39,659 bases of DNA from Limnohabitans sp. (GTDB lineage: Bacteria > Pseudomonadota > Gammaproteobacteria > Burkholderiales > Burkholderiaceae_C): positions 1-39,659 of the forward strand of contig NZ_JAOASQ010000052.1 of NCBI RefSeq assembly GCF_030158565.1, written 5' to 3'. Below the pieces are notes generated by a model. That model searched no databases, was not told the origin of the DNA, and worked only from the letters and a program-made list of their open reading frames with translations. Position 1 is the stretch's first letter. The number at the start of each line of letters is the position of its first letter. Below, one piece after another: positions 25,245 to 32,880 of this stretch. Made by a program: the position numbers and the translations under genes.

Positions 25245-26204
25245 GTGTCCAAACCCGAAGTGCTGGCCGTGGCCAAACTCCACCCTTTCTATCAAAAAGC
25301 GCTGGAATCGGTCTACACGGTGCACGACCGCACCCACATCACCGACCCCACTGCTTTTGCCGCACTGGCCCCGCGCATCGTGGGCGTGGCCGGCACAGGC
25401 GAGGCCAGCGTGCCGCGCAGCCTGCTGGCGCAAGTGACCAACGCCAAAGTGGTGTCGGTGTTTGGCGTGGGTTATGACGGTGTGGATGTGGCCGCCGCCA
25501 TCGAGCACGGCATTCCCGTGACCCACACCCCCGATGTGCTGACCGACGATGTGGCCGATCTGGCCATGGGTCTGGTGCTGTCGGTGGGCCGCACCATCCC
25601 CCAGGCGAACCAATTTGTGCGCGCAGGCCAGTGGCCCAGCGGCCCCATGCCACTGGGCCGCAAGGTCTCGGGCGCACGGCTGGGCATCGTGGGCTTGGGC
25701 CGCATTGGCAAAGCCATTGCTCGGCGCGCCAGCGGGTTTGGCATGTCGATCGCCTACACCGCACGCAGCGAAAAGACCGACTCTGGTTTCCAATTCTTCC
25801 CCTCTGCGGCTGAGCTGGCCGCAAACGTGGATTTCCTGGTGGTCATCACCCCCGGCGGCGCAGGCACCAAACACCTGATCAACGCCGAAGTGCTCAAGGC
25901 CCTGGGCCCACGCGGCTTTTTGATCAACGTGGCGCGTGGCAGCGTGGTCGATGAAGAGGCGCTGATCGCGGCCCTGCAAAACGGCACCATCGCAGGCGCA
26001 GGTCTCGATGTGTTCGCCAACGAGCCGCATGTGCCCGAAGTACTCTGGACCATGAACAACGTGGTACTGACCCCGCACATGGCCAGCGCCACCCATGAGA
26101 CCCGCCAAGCCATGGCCGATCTGGCTTTTGCCAACATGCAGGCCGGCACATCGGGCCAAGCTCTGCGCACGCCCGTGCCCGAGTGCATGGCGATGGTGAA
26201 GTGA
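25245..26204 (+). CDS. 2-ketoaldonate/glyoxylate-type reductase (D-2-hydroxyacid dehydrogenase)
   Basis: This is a 319-residue NAD(P)-dependent dehydrogenase of the GhrB/2-ketogluconate reductase group. The nucleotide site is LGIVGLGRIGKAIARRASGFG, and the next strand ends TARSEK, where a basic residue after the Ser suggests NADPH. The full catalytic triad is present: Arg in LINVARGSVVDE, Glu in FANEP, and His in LTPHMAS. As first gene of the operon it could reduce 2-ketogluconate to gluconate or 2-keto-L-gulonate to L-idonate, feeding the following enzymes. The start follows operator O2 closely. The enzyme class is clear; the exact substrate is inferred from context. Confidence 0.88.
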   Translation: MSKPEVLAVAKLHPFYQKALESVYTVHDRTHITDPTAFAALAPRIVGVAGTGEASVPRSLLAQVTNAKVVSVFGVGYDGVDVAAAIEHGIPVTHTPDVLTDDVADLAMGLVLSVGRTIPQANQFVRAGQWPSGPMPLGRKVSGARLGIVGLGRIGKAIARRASGFGMSIAYTARSEKTDSGFQFFPSAAELAANVDFLVVITPGGAGTKHLINAEVLKALGPRGFLINVARGSVVDEEALIAALQNGTIAGAGLDVFANEPHVPEVLWTMNNVVLTPHMASATHETRQAMADLAFANMQAGTSGQALRTPVPECMAMVK

Positions 26205-26220
26205 TCTGCGGTCCCACGAC

Positions 26221-26745
26221 ATGAGCAAAACGCCAATGCGCCTGATCGTCATGGGGGTCTCCGGTTGTGGCAAGTCCACCATGGCCGCTGCCCTGGGCCA
26301 GCGCCTGGGCTTGCAGATGGTGGACGGCGACGACCTGCACCTGACGGAGAGCGTGGCCAAGATGCGCGCGGGCATTGCCCTGGAAGACGCCGACCGCTGG
26401 CCTTGGCTGGACCGCATTGGCCACTACCTGGCGCAAGCCGAAGGCCATGGCCGCGTGGTCGCTTGCTCAGCGCTCAAGCGCGTCTACCGCGACCGCATCC
26501 GTGCGCAAGCGGGCGATGTGTGCTTTGTTTTTCTCGACGGCGACTTTGAGCTGATCGACCAACGCATGCGCCAGCGCGTGGGCCACTACATGCAAGCGGG
26601 CTTGCTGGACAGCCAGTTCCGCACCCTCGAAAAACCCCAGGCCGATGAGACCGATGTCATCCGCCTGCCCATCACCGAACCGGTGCAGGACATGGTCGCC
26701 CAAGCGCTCCAGGCTTTGCAAGCGCGTTTGCACCCTGCCCTCTGA
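26221..26745 (+). CDS. gntK: Gluconokinase
   Basis: This is a 174-residue kinase that phosphorylates D-gluconate to 6-phosphogluconate with ATP. It has the P-loop GVSGCGKST (12-20), the GntK signature DGDDLHLTESVAKMRAGIAL, DRWPWL, VACSALKRVYRDRIR and the LDSQFRTLEKPQADE segment. All are typical of the small P-loop (GntK/IdnK) family rather than the FGGY type. It is 16 bases after the dehydrogenase and 17 before the next gene, clearly within one operon. Its product enters the Entner-Doudoroff or pentose phosphate route. Confidence 0.95.
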   Translation: MSKTPMRLIVMGVSGCGKSTMAAALGQRLGLQMVDGDDLHLTESVAKMRAGIALEDADRWPWLDRIGHYLAQAEGHGRVVACSALKRVYRDRIRAQAGDVCFVFLDGDFELIDQRMRQRVGHYMQAGLLDSQFRTLEKPQADETDVIRLPITEPVQDMVAQALQALQARLHPAL

Positions 26746-26762
26746 TTTTTAAAGGACTCTTC

Positions 26763-27101
26763 ATGTTCATCCGCTGTGCATTCTTCCAAGGCAACGTCAA
26801 ACCCGGCATGGAAGACGCGTTCAACCGCTACATCCGCGAAAAACTCGTGCCCCTGTGGACCCGCTTTCCCGGCGCGCAAGAGGTGCGTGTGCTGCGCCAG
26901 GTCGAAAGCGATGTGGCCGACCCGCACTTTGGCATGGTGCTGTCGGTGCGCTACCCCAGCCGCGAGTCGATCGAGATCGCACTGGCCTCGGCCGTGCGCA
27001 TGGAAAGCCGCGAAGTGTCCAAGGATTTGATCGCCATGTTCGATGGCACCGTGTTCCACACCGTCTTCAGCGCCGACGAATACGCGCTGCCCACCGATTG
27101 A
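26763..27101 (+). CDS. Small protein of unknown function, ferredoxin-like alpha/beta fold suspected
   Basis: This is a 112-residue protein that I do not recognise with certainty. It begins FIRCAFFQGNVKPGMEDAFN, a beta strand followed by an amphipathic helix, then VRVLRQVESD, FGMVLSVRYPSRESIEIAL and a C-terminal FDGTVFHTVFSADEYAL. This beta-alpha-beta pattern with an early aromatic strand resembles dimeric alpha/beta-barrel proteins (Dabb, antibiotic-biosynthesis monooxygenase-like, or sugar mutarotases of the RhaM type). It has a good ribosome site (AAAGGA, 7 bases before). It is embedded between gluconokinase and the TRAP receptor gene, so it probably acts on a substrate of this pathway. No catalytic function is assigned. 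Confidence 0.8.
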   Translation: MFIRCAFFQGNVKPGMEDAFNRYIREKLVPLWTRFPGAQEVRVLRQVESDVADPHFGMVLSVRYPSRESIEIALASAVRMESREVSKDLIAMFDGTVFHTVFSADEYALPTD

Positions 27102-27133
27102 GTTTTTTCTTTTTTCAACCAGGAGACAACACC

Positions 27134-28108
27134 ATGAAAATTTCCCGTCTGCTTCTCGCCTGCCTGATCGCCGCCACCGGCTCTGCCGCGTTTGCTGCCA
27201 AGTTCAACCTGAAAATGGGCCACGCGGTCAACACGACCGACGGCCAGCACGCCGCTGCTCTGAAGCTGGCCGAACTGGTCAAGCAACGCACCAACGGCGA
27301 TGTTGAAATCACCATCTTCCCGTCCAACCAATTGGGCAACGACGGCGCCATGATCAACGGCGTGCGCGGTGGCACCATCGACATCGTCTCCAGCGGCGCA
27401 TCCAACTACAACGGTCTGGTGGCCAACACCGCCGCCATGGAGCTGCCCTTTGTGTTCCGCAACGCACAGCACGCCTACCATGTGCTGGACGGCGACATCG
27501 GTACCGGCGTGCTCAATGAGCTGGCCCCGCACAACATGAAAGGCCTGGCTTACTGGGAAAACGGCTGGCGCGCCTTCACCAACAACAAGCGCCCCGTCAA
27601 CAAGCCCGAAGACTTGAAGGGCCTGAAGATCCGCTCCACCCCCAACCCGTACCACATCCAGGCTTTCAAGCTGTTGGGCATGAACCCCTCGCCCATGCCG
27701 ATCGCCGAGCTGTACACCGCGCTGGAGTCTGGTGCCTTTGATGCACAAGAGCACCCCATCAACGTGACCTGGTCGTCCAAGTTCTACGAAGTGCAAAAGC
27801 ACCTGACGGTGAGCAACCACGTTTACTCGCCGCTGGTGGTGGCGATGAACAAGGCCAAGTTCGACAGCCTGCCTGCCAACTACCAAAAAGTGGTGGTGGA
27901 TGCCGCACGTGAAGCGGCCACTTACCAGCGTGGCTTGAACGCGTCCAACGCAGGCAAGGTGATTGCAGAGCTCAAGAAGTCAGGCATGCAAGTGATCGAG
28001 AACGTGGACATGGCTCCGTTCCAGAAGATCGTGTCGGCTGAAATTGCCAAGACTTTTGGCGAGAAAAACGGCCCTGCACTGCTCAAGGCGATCGAAGACA
28101 CCAAGTGA
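27134..28108 (+). CDS. dctP: TRAP transporter solute-binding protein DctP
   Basis: This is a 324-residue periplasmic receptor. The signal peptide is MKISRLLLACLIAATGSAAF with cleavage after AFA near 21. The DctP fold is shown by KMGHAVNTTDGQHAAA, DIVSSGASN, and the conserved ligand-binding region LKGLKIRSTPNPYHIQAF, whose Arg normally salt-bridges the substrate carboxylate, followed by PMPIAELYTALESGAFDAQE. A strong AGGAGA ribosome site precedes ATG 27134. It lies in the idonate/gluconate operon, so an aldonate or ketoaldonate is the probable ligand. A hairpin with T-run follows at once, which would make receptor mRNA more abundant than the permease mRNA. Confidence 0.93.
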   Translation: MKISRLLLACLIAATGSAAFAAKFNLKMGHAVNTTDGQHAAALKLAELVKQRTNGDVEITIFPSNQLGNDGAMINGVRGGTIDIVSSGASNYNGLVANTAAMELPFVFRNAQHAYHVLDGDIGTGVLNELAPHNMKGLAYWENGWRAFTNNKRPVNKPEDLKGLKIRSTPNPYHIQAFKLLGMNPSPMPIAELYTALESGAFDAQEHPINVTWSSKFYEVQKHLTVSNHVYSPLVVAMNKAKFDSLPANYQKVVVDAAREAATYQRGLNASNAGKVIAELKKSGMQVIENVDMAPFQKIVSAEIAKTFGEKNGPALLKAIEDTK

Positions 28109-28126
28109 TGGTTTGAGAGACATCAC

Positions 28127-28152
28127 GCCCCCTCTTTGGAGGGGGCTTTTTT
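28127..28152 (+). terminator. Intrinsic (probably partial) terminator between dctP and dctQ
   Basis: GCCCCCTC pairs with GAGGGGGC around TTTG, followed by six T. As the permease genes continue the operon 12 bases later, it probably acts as a leaky attenuator setting receptor-to-permease ratio. Confidence 0.88.
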
Positions 28153-28163
28153 GCGAATGACGT

Positions 28164-28703
28164 ATGAAAAAAATCAACGACCTTTTCTTCAAACTGGCGG
28201 AGTTCACGCTGGTCATCATGTTGTCGGCCATGGTCATCATGGTGTTTGGCAACGTGGTGCTGCGCTATGGCTTCAACGACGGCATCATCAGCTCAGAAGA
28301 GTTGTCGCGGTTTTTATTCATCTGGATCACCTTCCTGGGCGCGATTGTCACCATGCGTGAGAACGGCCATCTTGGATTGGACTCTGTGGTGCGCAAACTC
28401 AGCCTCAGCGGCAAAAAAGCGGCTTTCGCCATCTCCAATGTGCTGATGCTCGGCTGCTGCGCCCTGATGTTTTACGGCACGCTCAAACAGCACAGCATCA
28501 ATGCCACCACGCGCTCAGCCGTCACCGAAATCCCCATGAGCTGGGTTTATGGCGTGGGCTACATCACCAGCGTGGCCATGGGCCTGATGATCATTGGCAA
28601 GCTGGTTCAGCTGGCCAAAGGCAATTTCAATGAATCCGATTTGATCCAGGTGCAAGACTCCGAAGAAGTCGTGACCGCGCACACCAACGAGGCCACCAAA
28701 TGA
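28164..28703 (+). CDS. dctQ: TRAP transporter small permease DctQ
   Basis: This is a 179-residue inner-membrane protein with four hydrophobic helices (about 12-35, 50-68, 90-110, 130-155). DctQ-type features are VIMVFGNVVLRYGFNDG and SEELSRFLFIWITFLGA with a conserved Glu after helix 1, then a basic RKLSLSGKK loop. It forms the membrane complex with DctM. The gene overlaps dctM by four bases (ATGA), indicating coupling. No clear ribosome site is visible upstream, only the terminator hairpin. The start ATG at 28164 gives the usual MKKINDLFFKL beginning. Confidence 0.9.
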   Translation: MKKINDLFFKLAEFTLVIMLSAMVIMVFGNVVLRYGFNDGIISSEELSRFLFIWITFLGAIVTMRENGHLGLDSVVRKLSLSGKKAAFAISNVLMLGCCALMFYGTLKQHSINATTRSAVTEIPMSWVYGVGYITSVAMGLMIIGKLVQLAKGNFNESDLIQVQDSEEVVTAHTNEATK

Positions 28704-29983
28704 CCGTGCTTGTTTTCATCGTGTCGCTGCTGGCCGCCATGGCGCTGGGCATGCCGCTGGCCTTTTCCCTCATCGTCTCGGGTGTGGCCCTGATGCTGCA
28801 CCTGGACAACTTCGACACGCAGATCGTGTCGCAAAACCTGATCAACGGGGCCGACAACTTTCCGCTGATGGCCGTGCCCTTTTTCATGCTCGCCGGTGAG
28901 TTGATGAACGCGGGCGGCATGAGCCGACGCATTGTCAACTCGGCCATGGTCTGGGTGGGCCACTTCCGTGGCGGCCTGGGTTATGTGGCCGTGTTTGCCG
29001 CCATCGTGATGGCCAGTTTGTCGGGCTCGGCCGTGGCCGACACCGCCGCACTGGCTGCGGTGTTGATGCCCATGATGCGCGATGCCGGTTACCGCATGGA
29101 TCGCTCGGCCGGCTTGATTGCGGCAGGCGGCATCATCGCCCCCGTCATTCCCCCTTCGATTGGCTTCATTTTGTTTGGCGTCATTGGCGGTGTATCCATT
29201 TCCAAGCTCTTCATGGCAGGCATCTTTCCGGGCATCCTGATGGGCTTTGCACTGATCGTGACCTGGTGGATCGTGGCGCGCAAAGACAAGGTGGTGGTGG
29301 CTCAAAAAGTGCCGTTCAAGGAACGTATCTCGGTGACCATCAACGCGTTCTGGTCTTACCTGCTGGCCATCACCATCATCGGCGGCATGAAGATGGGTAT
29401 CTTCACGCCCACCGAAGCGGCCGTGGTGGCCGTGGTGTATTCGCTGTTCGTGGGCTTGTTCATCTACCGCGAAATCAAGTTCAAAGACCTGTACCGCATC
29501 ATTTTGGCGGCTGCCAAAACGTCGTCGGTGGTGATGTTCCTCGTCGCAGCCGCGCTGGTGTCGGCGTGGCTGATCACGGTGGCCAACATCCCGGCGCAGA
29601 TCGTCGAAATTCTGCGGCCCTTCATCGACAACCAAACTTTGCTGATGGTCATGCTGATGCTGCTGGTGATGATCGTCGGCACGGCGCTGGACTTTGCGCC
29701 CACGGTGCTGATCTTGACGCCGGTCCTGATGCCCTTGGTGCGCGAGGCGGGCATTGACCCGGTCTACTTTGGCGTGCTGTTCATCATCAACAACGCCATC
29801 GGTTTGCTCACACCGCCCGTGGGCACGGTGCTCAACGTGGTGTGCGGCGTGGGCCGCATCCCGATGCACGACGTCATCCGTGGCGTCATGCCTTTCCTCT
29901 TGTCCCAAGTCGTGGTCATGGGGACTTTGATCGCCTTCCCAAGCTTGGTCATGATGCCTCTCAAATGGTTGCTGATGAAATGA
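28700..29983 (+). CDS. dctM: TRAP transporter large permease DctM
   Basis: This is a 427-residue ion-coupled permease subunit with about 12 hydrophobic segments. Family signatures are LAAMALGMPLAFSLIVSG, NFPLMAVPFFMLAGELMNAGG (cut), MASLSGSAVADTAALAAVLMPMM and IIAPVIPPSIGFILFG. The C-terminal half repeats these as LDFAPTVLILTPVLMPLV and AIGLLTPPVGTVLNVVCGVG. TRAP transporters import carboxylates with sodium. Both ends overlap neighbouring genes by four bases (dctQ upstream, the SDR downstream), so import and the first oxidoreductase are translationally coupled. Confidence 0.94.
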   Translation: MTVLVFIVSLLAAMALGMPLAFSLIVSGVALMLHLDNFDTQIVSQNLINGADNFPLMAVPFFMLAGELMNAGGMSRRIVNSAMVWVGHFRGGLGYVAVFAAIVMASLSGSAVADTAALAAVLMPMMRDAGYRMDRSAGLIAAGGIIAPVIPPSIGFILFGVIGGVSISKLFMAGIFPGILMGFALIVTWWIVARKDKVVVAQKVPFKERISVTINAFWSYLLAITIIGGMKMGIFTPTEAAVVAVVYSLFVGLFIYREIKFKDLYRIILAAAKTSSVVMFLVAAALVSAWLITVANIPAQIVEILRPFIDNQTLLMVMLMLLVMIVGTALDFAPTVLILTPVLMPLVREAGIDPVYFGVLFIINNAIGLLTPPVGTVLNVVCGVGRIPMHDVIRGVMPFLLSQVVVMGTLIAFPSLVMMPLKWLLMK

Positions 29984-30747
29984 ACGTTCTCGACACTTTC
30001 CAACTCAAGGGCCGCCGCGCCCTGATCACGGGCTCGTCGGCTGGCATTGGCCTGGCTTTGGCCGAGGCCCTGGCGCAAGCGGGTGCCCATGTCATTTTAA
30101 ATGGCCGCACCGCCAGCAAGGTGGATGCGGCAGCGCATGCTCTGCAAGCCCAGGGCTTGTCGGTCAGCACAGCGGTGTTTGACGTGACCGAGGCCGACAG
30201 CGTGCGTGCGGCGGTGGAGCAGATCGAGGCCGAAGGCCCGATTGACATTTTGGTCAACAACGCGGGCATGCAGATTCGCGGCCCGCTGCACGAGTACCAG
30301 GACGCAGACTGGCACACCATCATGAAGACCAACCTGGACAGCGTGTACTTCGTGGGCCAAGCAGTGGCCAAAAAAATGATCCCGCGTGGACGCGGCAAGA
30401 TCATCAACATCTGCTCGGTGCAAAGCGAGCTGGGCCGCCCCGGCATTGCGCCCTACACCGCCACCAAAGGCGCGGTGAAGATGCTGACCAAAGGCATGGC
30501 GATTGACTGGGGCCAGTTTGGCATCAACGTCAACGGCATTGGCCCGGGTTACTTCAAGACCGAACTCAACCAAAAGCTGGTCGATGATCCCACGTTCAGC
30601 AGCTGGCTGGTGGGCCGCACACCCAGCCGCCGCTGGGGCGATGTGCAAGACCTGGGCGGCGCGGCCGTCTTTCTGGCCTCGGACGCCTCGCGTTTTGTGA
30701 ATGGCCATATCCTTTACGTTGACGGCGGCGTGACCGCCACCCTTTGA
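29980..30747 (+). CDS. idnO: Gluconate 5-dehydrogenase-like SDR
   Basis: This is a 255-residue short-chain dehydrogenase. The coenzyme loop is TGSSAGIG (17-24), NNAG is at 93-96, and the catalytic set is Ser146, Tyr159 and Lys163 in YTATKGA. FQLKGRRALITGSSAGIGLA, SVQSELGRPGIAPYTATKG and the C-terminal FVNGHILYVDGGVTATL match IdnO/Ga5DH proteins, which interconvert 5-keto-D-gluconate and D-gluconate. Arg43 in NGRTASK suggests NADP(H). Start ATG 29980 overlaps the dctM stop. Adjacent IdnD and GntK homologues make the L-idonate route the best explanation. Related SDRs such as 2-deoxygluconate dehydrogenase (KduD-like) cannot be excluded. Confidence 0.86.
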   Translation: MNVLDTFQLKGRRALITGSSAGIGLALAEALAQAGAHVILNGRTASKVDAAAHALQAQGLSVSTAVFDVTEADSVRAAVEQIEAEGPIDILVNNAGMQIRGPLHEYQDADWHTIMKTNLDSVYFVGQAVAKKMIPRGRGKIINICSVQSELGRPGIAPYTATKGAVKMLTKGMAIDWGQFGINVNGIGPGYFKTELNQKLVDDPTFSSWLVGRTPSRRWGDVQDLGGAAVFLASDASRFVNGHILYVDGGVTATL

Positions 30748-30768
30748 AGCTTTTGCGAGGAACCTCCC

Positions 30769-31815
30769 ATGAAATCCGTTGTCTGCCATTCGGCCCAAGA
30801 CCTGCGCATTGAAAACACCGAGCTGCCCCCCTTGGGCGAACACCAGTTGCGCGTGAATGTGGCCTATGGCGGCATTTGCGGCTCGGACCTGCATTACTAC
30901 CAACACGGCGGCTTTGGCACCGTGCGCATCAAGCAACCCATTGCGCTGGGGCACGAAGTCTCGGGCGTGGTGGATGGTTTGGGCAGTCAAGCCAGCGGCA
31001 TCGCCAAAGGCCAGCGCATCGCCATCTCGCCTTCGCGCCCTTGCGGCCACTGCCGTTTTTGCCAAGCAGGGCAACACAACCATTGCCTGAACATGCGTTT
31101 TTACGGCAGTGCCATGCCCTTCCCCCACATCCAGGGCGCGTTCTCTGAGCAAATCATCATCGAGGGCTACCAGGCCCATCCGATTGCTGACCACCTGAGC
31201 CTGTCCGAAGCCGCTTTGGCCGAACCTCTGTCGGTGGGCTTGCACGCGATTCAGCGCGCAGGCAGCGTGCTGGGCAAGCAGGTCCTGGTCACAGGTTGCG
31301 GCCCGATTGGCTCACTGCTGATTGGCGCTTTGCGCCGCGCTGGCGCAGCCCGCATCGTGGCCGCCGACATCGCCGATTTGCCGCTGAAGTGCGCCAAGGA
31401 AATGGGCGCGGACGAGACCATCAACCTGAAGACCCAGCCGGAAGCGCTGGACAAATACAAAGTGGACAAGGGCCAGTTTGACGCCGTGTTCGAAGCCTCG
31501 GGCAGCGAAGCCGCTTTGCGCGTGGGCCTGGACACCATCGTGCCGCGTGGCGTGCTGATCACCGTGGGCATGGGCGGCGACATCAGCCTGCCCATGACGC
31601 AGATCGTGGCCAAAGAAGTCGACATGCGCGGCACCTTCCGCTTCCATGCCGAATTTGCCACTGCCGTGCGCTTCTTGAATGAAGGCCTGGTCAACGGCAA
31701 GCCCGTCATCACCGGCGTGCTGCCGATGGACCGCGCCATCGAAGCCTTCGATCTGGCGGCCGACAAGAGCCAGTCGCTGAAGGTGCAAATCGCCTTCGCA
31801 GGCGCTGCAGCCTGA
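30769..31815 (+). CDS. idnD: L-idonate 5-dehydrogenase
   Basis: This is a 348-residue zinc-dependent medium-chain dehydrogenase that oxidises L-idonate to 5-keto-D-gluconate. Catalytic zinc ligands are Cys37 (GGICGSDLHYY), His62 and Glu63 (LGHEVSG). The structural zinc is held by Cys92, 95, 98 and 106 (PCGHCRFCQAGQHNHC). The coenzyme site is VLVTGCGPIGSLLIGALRRAG. FYGSAMPFPHIQGAFSE is characteristic of IdnD proteins, and the length matches. It has a GAGGAA ribosome site, 21 bases after the SDR gene. It occurs in the same order as IdnO next to IdnD in enteric idn operons, supporting the assignment. Confidence 0.92.
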   Translation: MKSVVCHSAQDLRIENTELPPLGEHQLRVNVAYGGICGSDLHYYQHGGFGTVRIKQPIALGHEVSGVVDGLGSQASGIAKGQRIAISPSRPCGHCRFCQAGQHNHCLNMRFYGSAMPFPHIQGAFSEQIIIEGYQAHPIADHLSLSEAALAEPLSVGLHAIQRAGSVLGKQVLVTGCGPIGSLLIGALRRAGAARIVAADIADLPLKCAKEMGADETINLKTQPEALDKYKVDKGQFDAVFEASGSEAALRVGLDTIVPRGVLITVGMGGDISLPMTQIVAKEVDMRGTFRFHAEFATAVRFLNEGLVNGKPVITGVLPMDRAIEAFDLAADKSQSLKVQIAFAGAAA

Positions 31816-31850
31816 GCCCCTCGAATCCTGAAACTCTGAAAGACATCCTG

Positions 31851-32600
31851 ATGAAAAAAGTTGCCCTCGTCACCGGTGCCAGCTCCGGCATCGGCCAGGC
31901 CTGCGCCCTCGGTTTGCTGAGCGAAGGCTGGCAAGTGGTGCTGGTCGGTCGCCGTGCCGACGCATTGCAAGAAACCATCGCCAAAGCCGGTGCCAACGCC
32001 GCCAATGGCCTGGCCATGCCGGCCGACGTGTCGAACGAAGAACAGGTCAAGGCCTTGTTCGAGAAAGTCCGCACCCAATTTGGTCGCCTGGACCTGCTGT
32101 TCAACAACGCCGGCATCTCGCTGCCCACCACCTTGCCCGGTGATGTGACCGGCGACGACTGGCGCCGCATGGTGGATGTCAACCTCAATGGCGCGTTCTA
32201 TTGCCTCTCGCATGCCTTCAAGTTGATGCAGGAACAAAGCCCGCAAGGCGGCCGCATCATCAACAACGGCTCGATCTCGGCCCATGTGCCGCGCTATGGC
32301 TCGATCGCCTACACCGCCACCAAGCACGCCGTCTCGGGCCTGACCCGCGCTGCCTCGCTGGACGGACGGGCCTTCAACATCGCCGTGGGCCAGATCGACA
32401 TTGGCAACGTGGCCTCGGACATGACCGAGCGCATGGCCAAAGGCGTGGCCCAGGCCGACGGCAGCATCAAGCCCGAACCTCGGATGGACATGTCGGCTGT
32501 GGTCGAAACATTCCTGAGCATGAGCCGCCTGCCCCTGTCGGCCAACATCCTGTTCACCACCGTGATGGCGACCAACATGCCTTATGTGGGGCGCGGCTGA
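31851..32600 (+). CDS. Short-chain dehydrogenase of unknown substrate
   Basis: This is a 249-residue classical SDR with TGASSGIG (8-15), NNAG at 85-88 and the catalytic Ser141, Tyr154 and Lys158 (YTATKHA). Arg34 and Arg35 after the second strand (LVGRRAD) suggest NADP(H). It differs from the IdnO-like gene, with the coenzyme loop at the very N-terminus. Residues 160-249 have the FNIAVGQIDIGNVASDMTERM pattern seen in SDRs near sugar-acid genes. As last gene of the idonate operon, it may handle a further keto or hydroxy acid or an alternative epimer. It ends before a cluster of palindromic repeats that probably closes the transcript. Confidence 0.88.
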   Translation: MKKVALVTGASSGIGQACALGLLSEGWQVVLVGRRADALQETIAKAGANAANGLAMPADVSNEEQVKALFEKVRTQFGRLDLLFNNAGISLPTTLPGDVTGDDWRRMVDVNLNGAFYCLSHAFKLMQEQSPQGGRIINNGSISAHVPRYGSIAYTATKHAVSGLTRAASLDGRAFNIAVGQIDIGNVASDMTERMAKGVAQADGSIKPEPRMDMSAVVETFLSMSRLPLSANILFTTVMATNMPYVGRG

Positions 32601-32686
32601 TCCACTGACTGCGTGAGTGATACGCCCCAGTGCAGTTTGTCAATTTGGTGCACATCCGTCGCTTGTGTCATCCGGATTTTTAAGTC

Positions 32687-32859
32687 TGTCATCCCGGACT
32701 TGATCCGGGATCCATGAGCCGACACCAACATTTGGCAAGGGCAGCGCTGCACACTGGATCCCGGGTCTTTGCCCGGGATGACATAAATCCCGGATTGTTC
32801 AAAGAATGCCATCCGGCACTTGCTGTAAGTCTGTCATCCCGGACTTGATCCGGGATCCA
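32687..32859. repeat. Three GGATCCCGG-type palindromic repeats
   Basis: Copies lie at 32687-32715, 32754-32783 and 32832-32859, the middle one in opposite orientation to the other two. They fill the 280 bases between the convergent ends of the two sugar-acid loci. Short decayed fragments (e.g. TGTCATCCGGA near 32666) are also present. No gene is seen in this gap. Confidence 0.87.
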
Positions 32860-32880
32860 AGACCCCTTGCGGACTCTTTT

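Noticed and set aside
24900..26417. 505-codon minus-strand open frame across the repressor/operon promoter region
   Set aside because: It runs through the operators and opposite the 2-ketoacid reductase; composition is that of a mirror frame.
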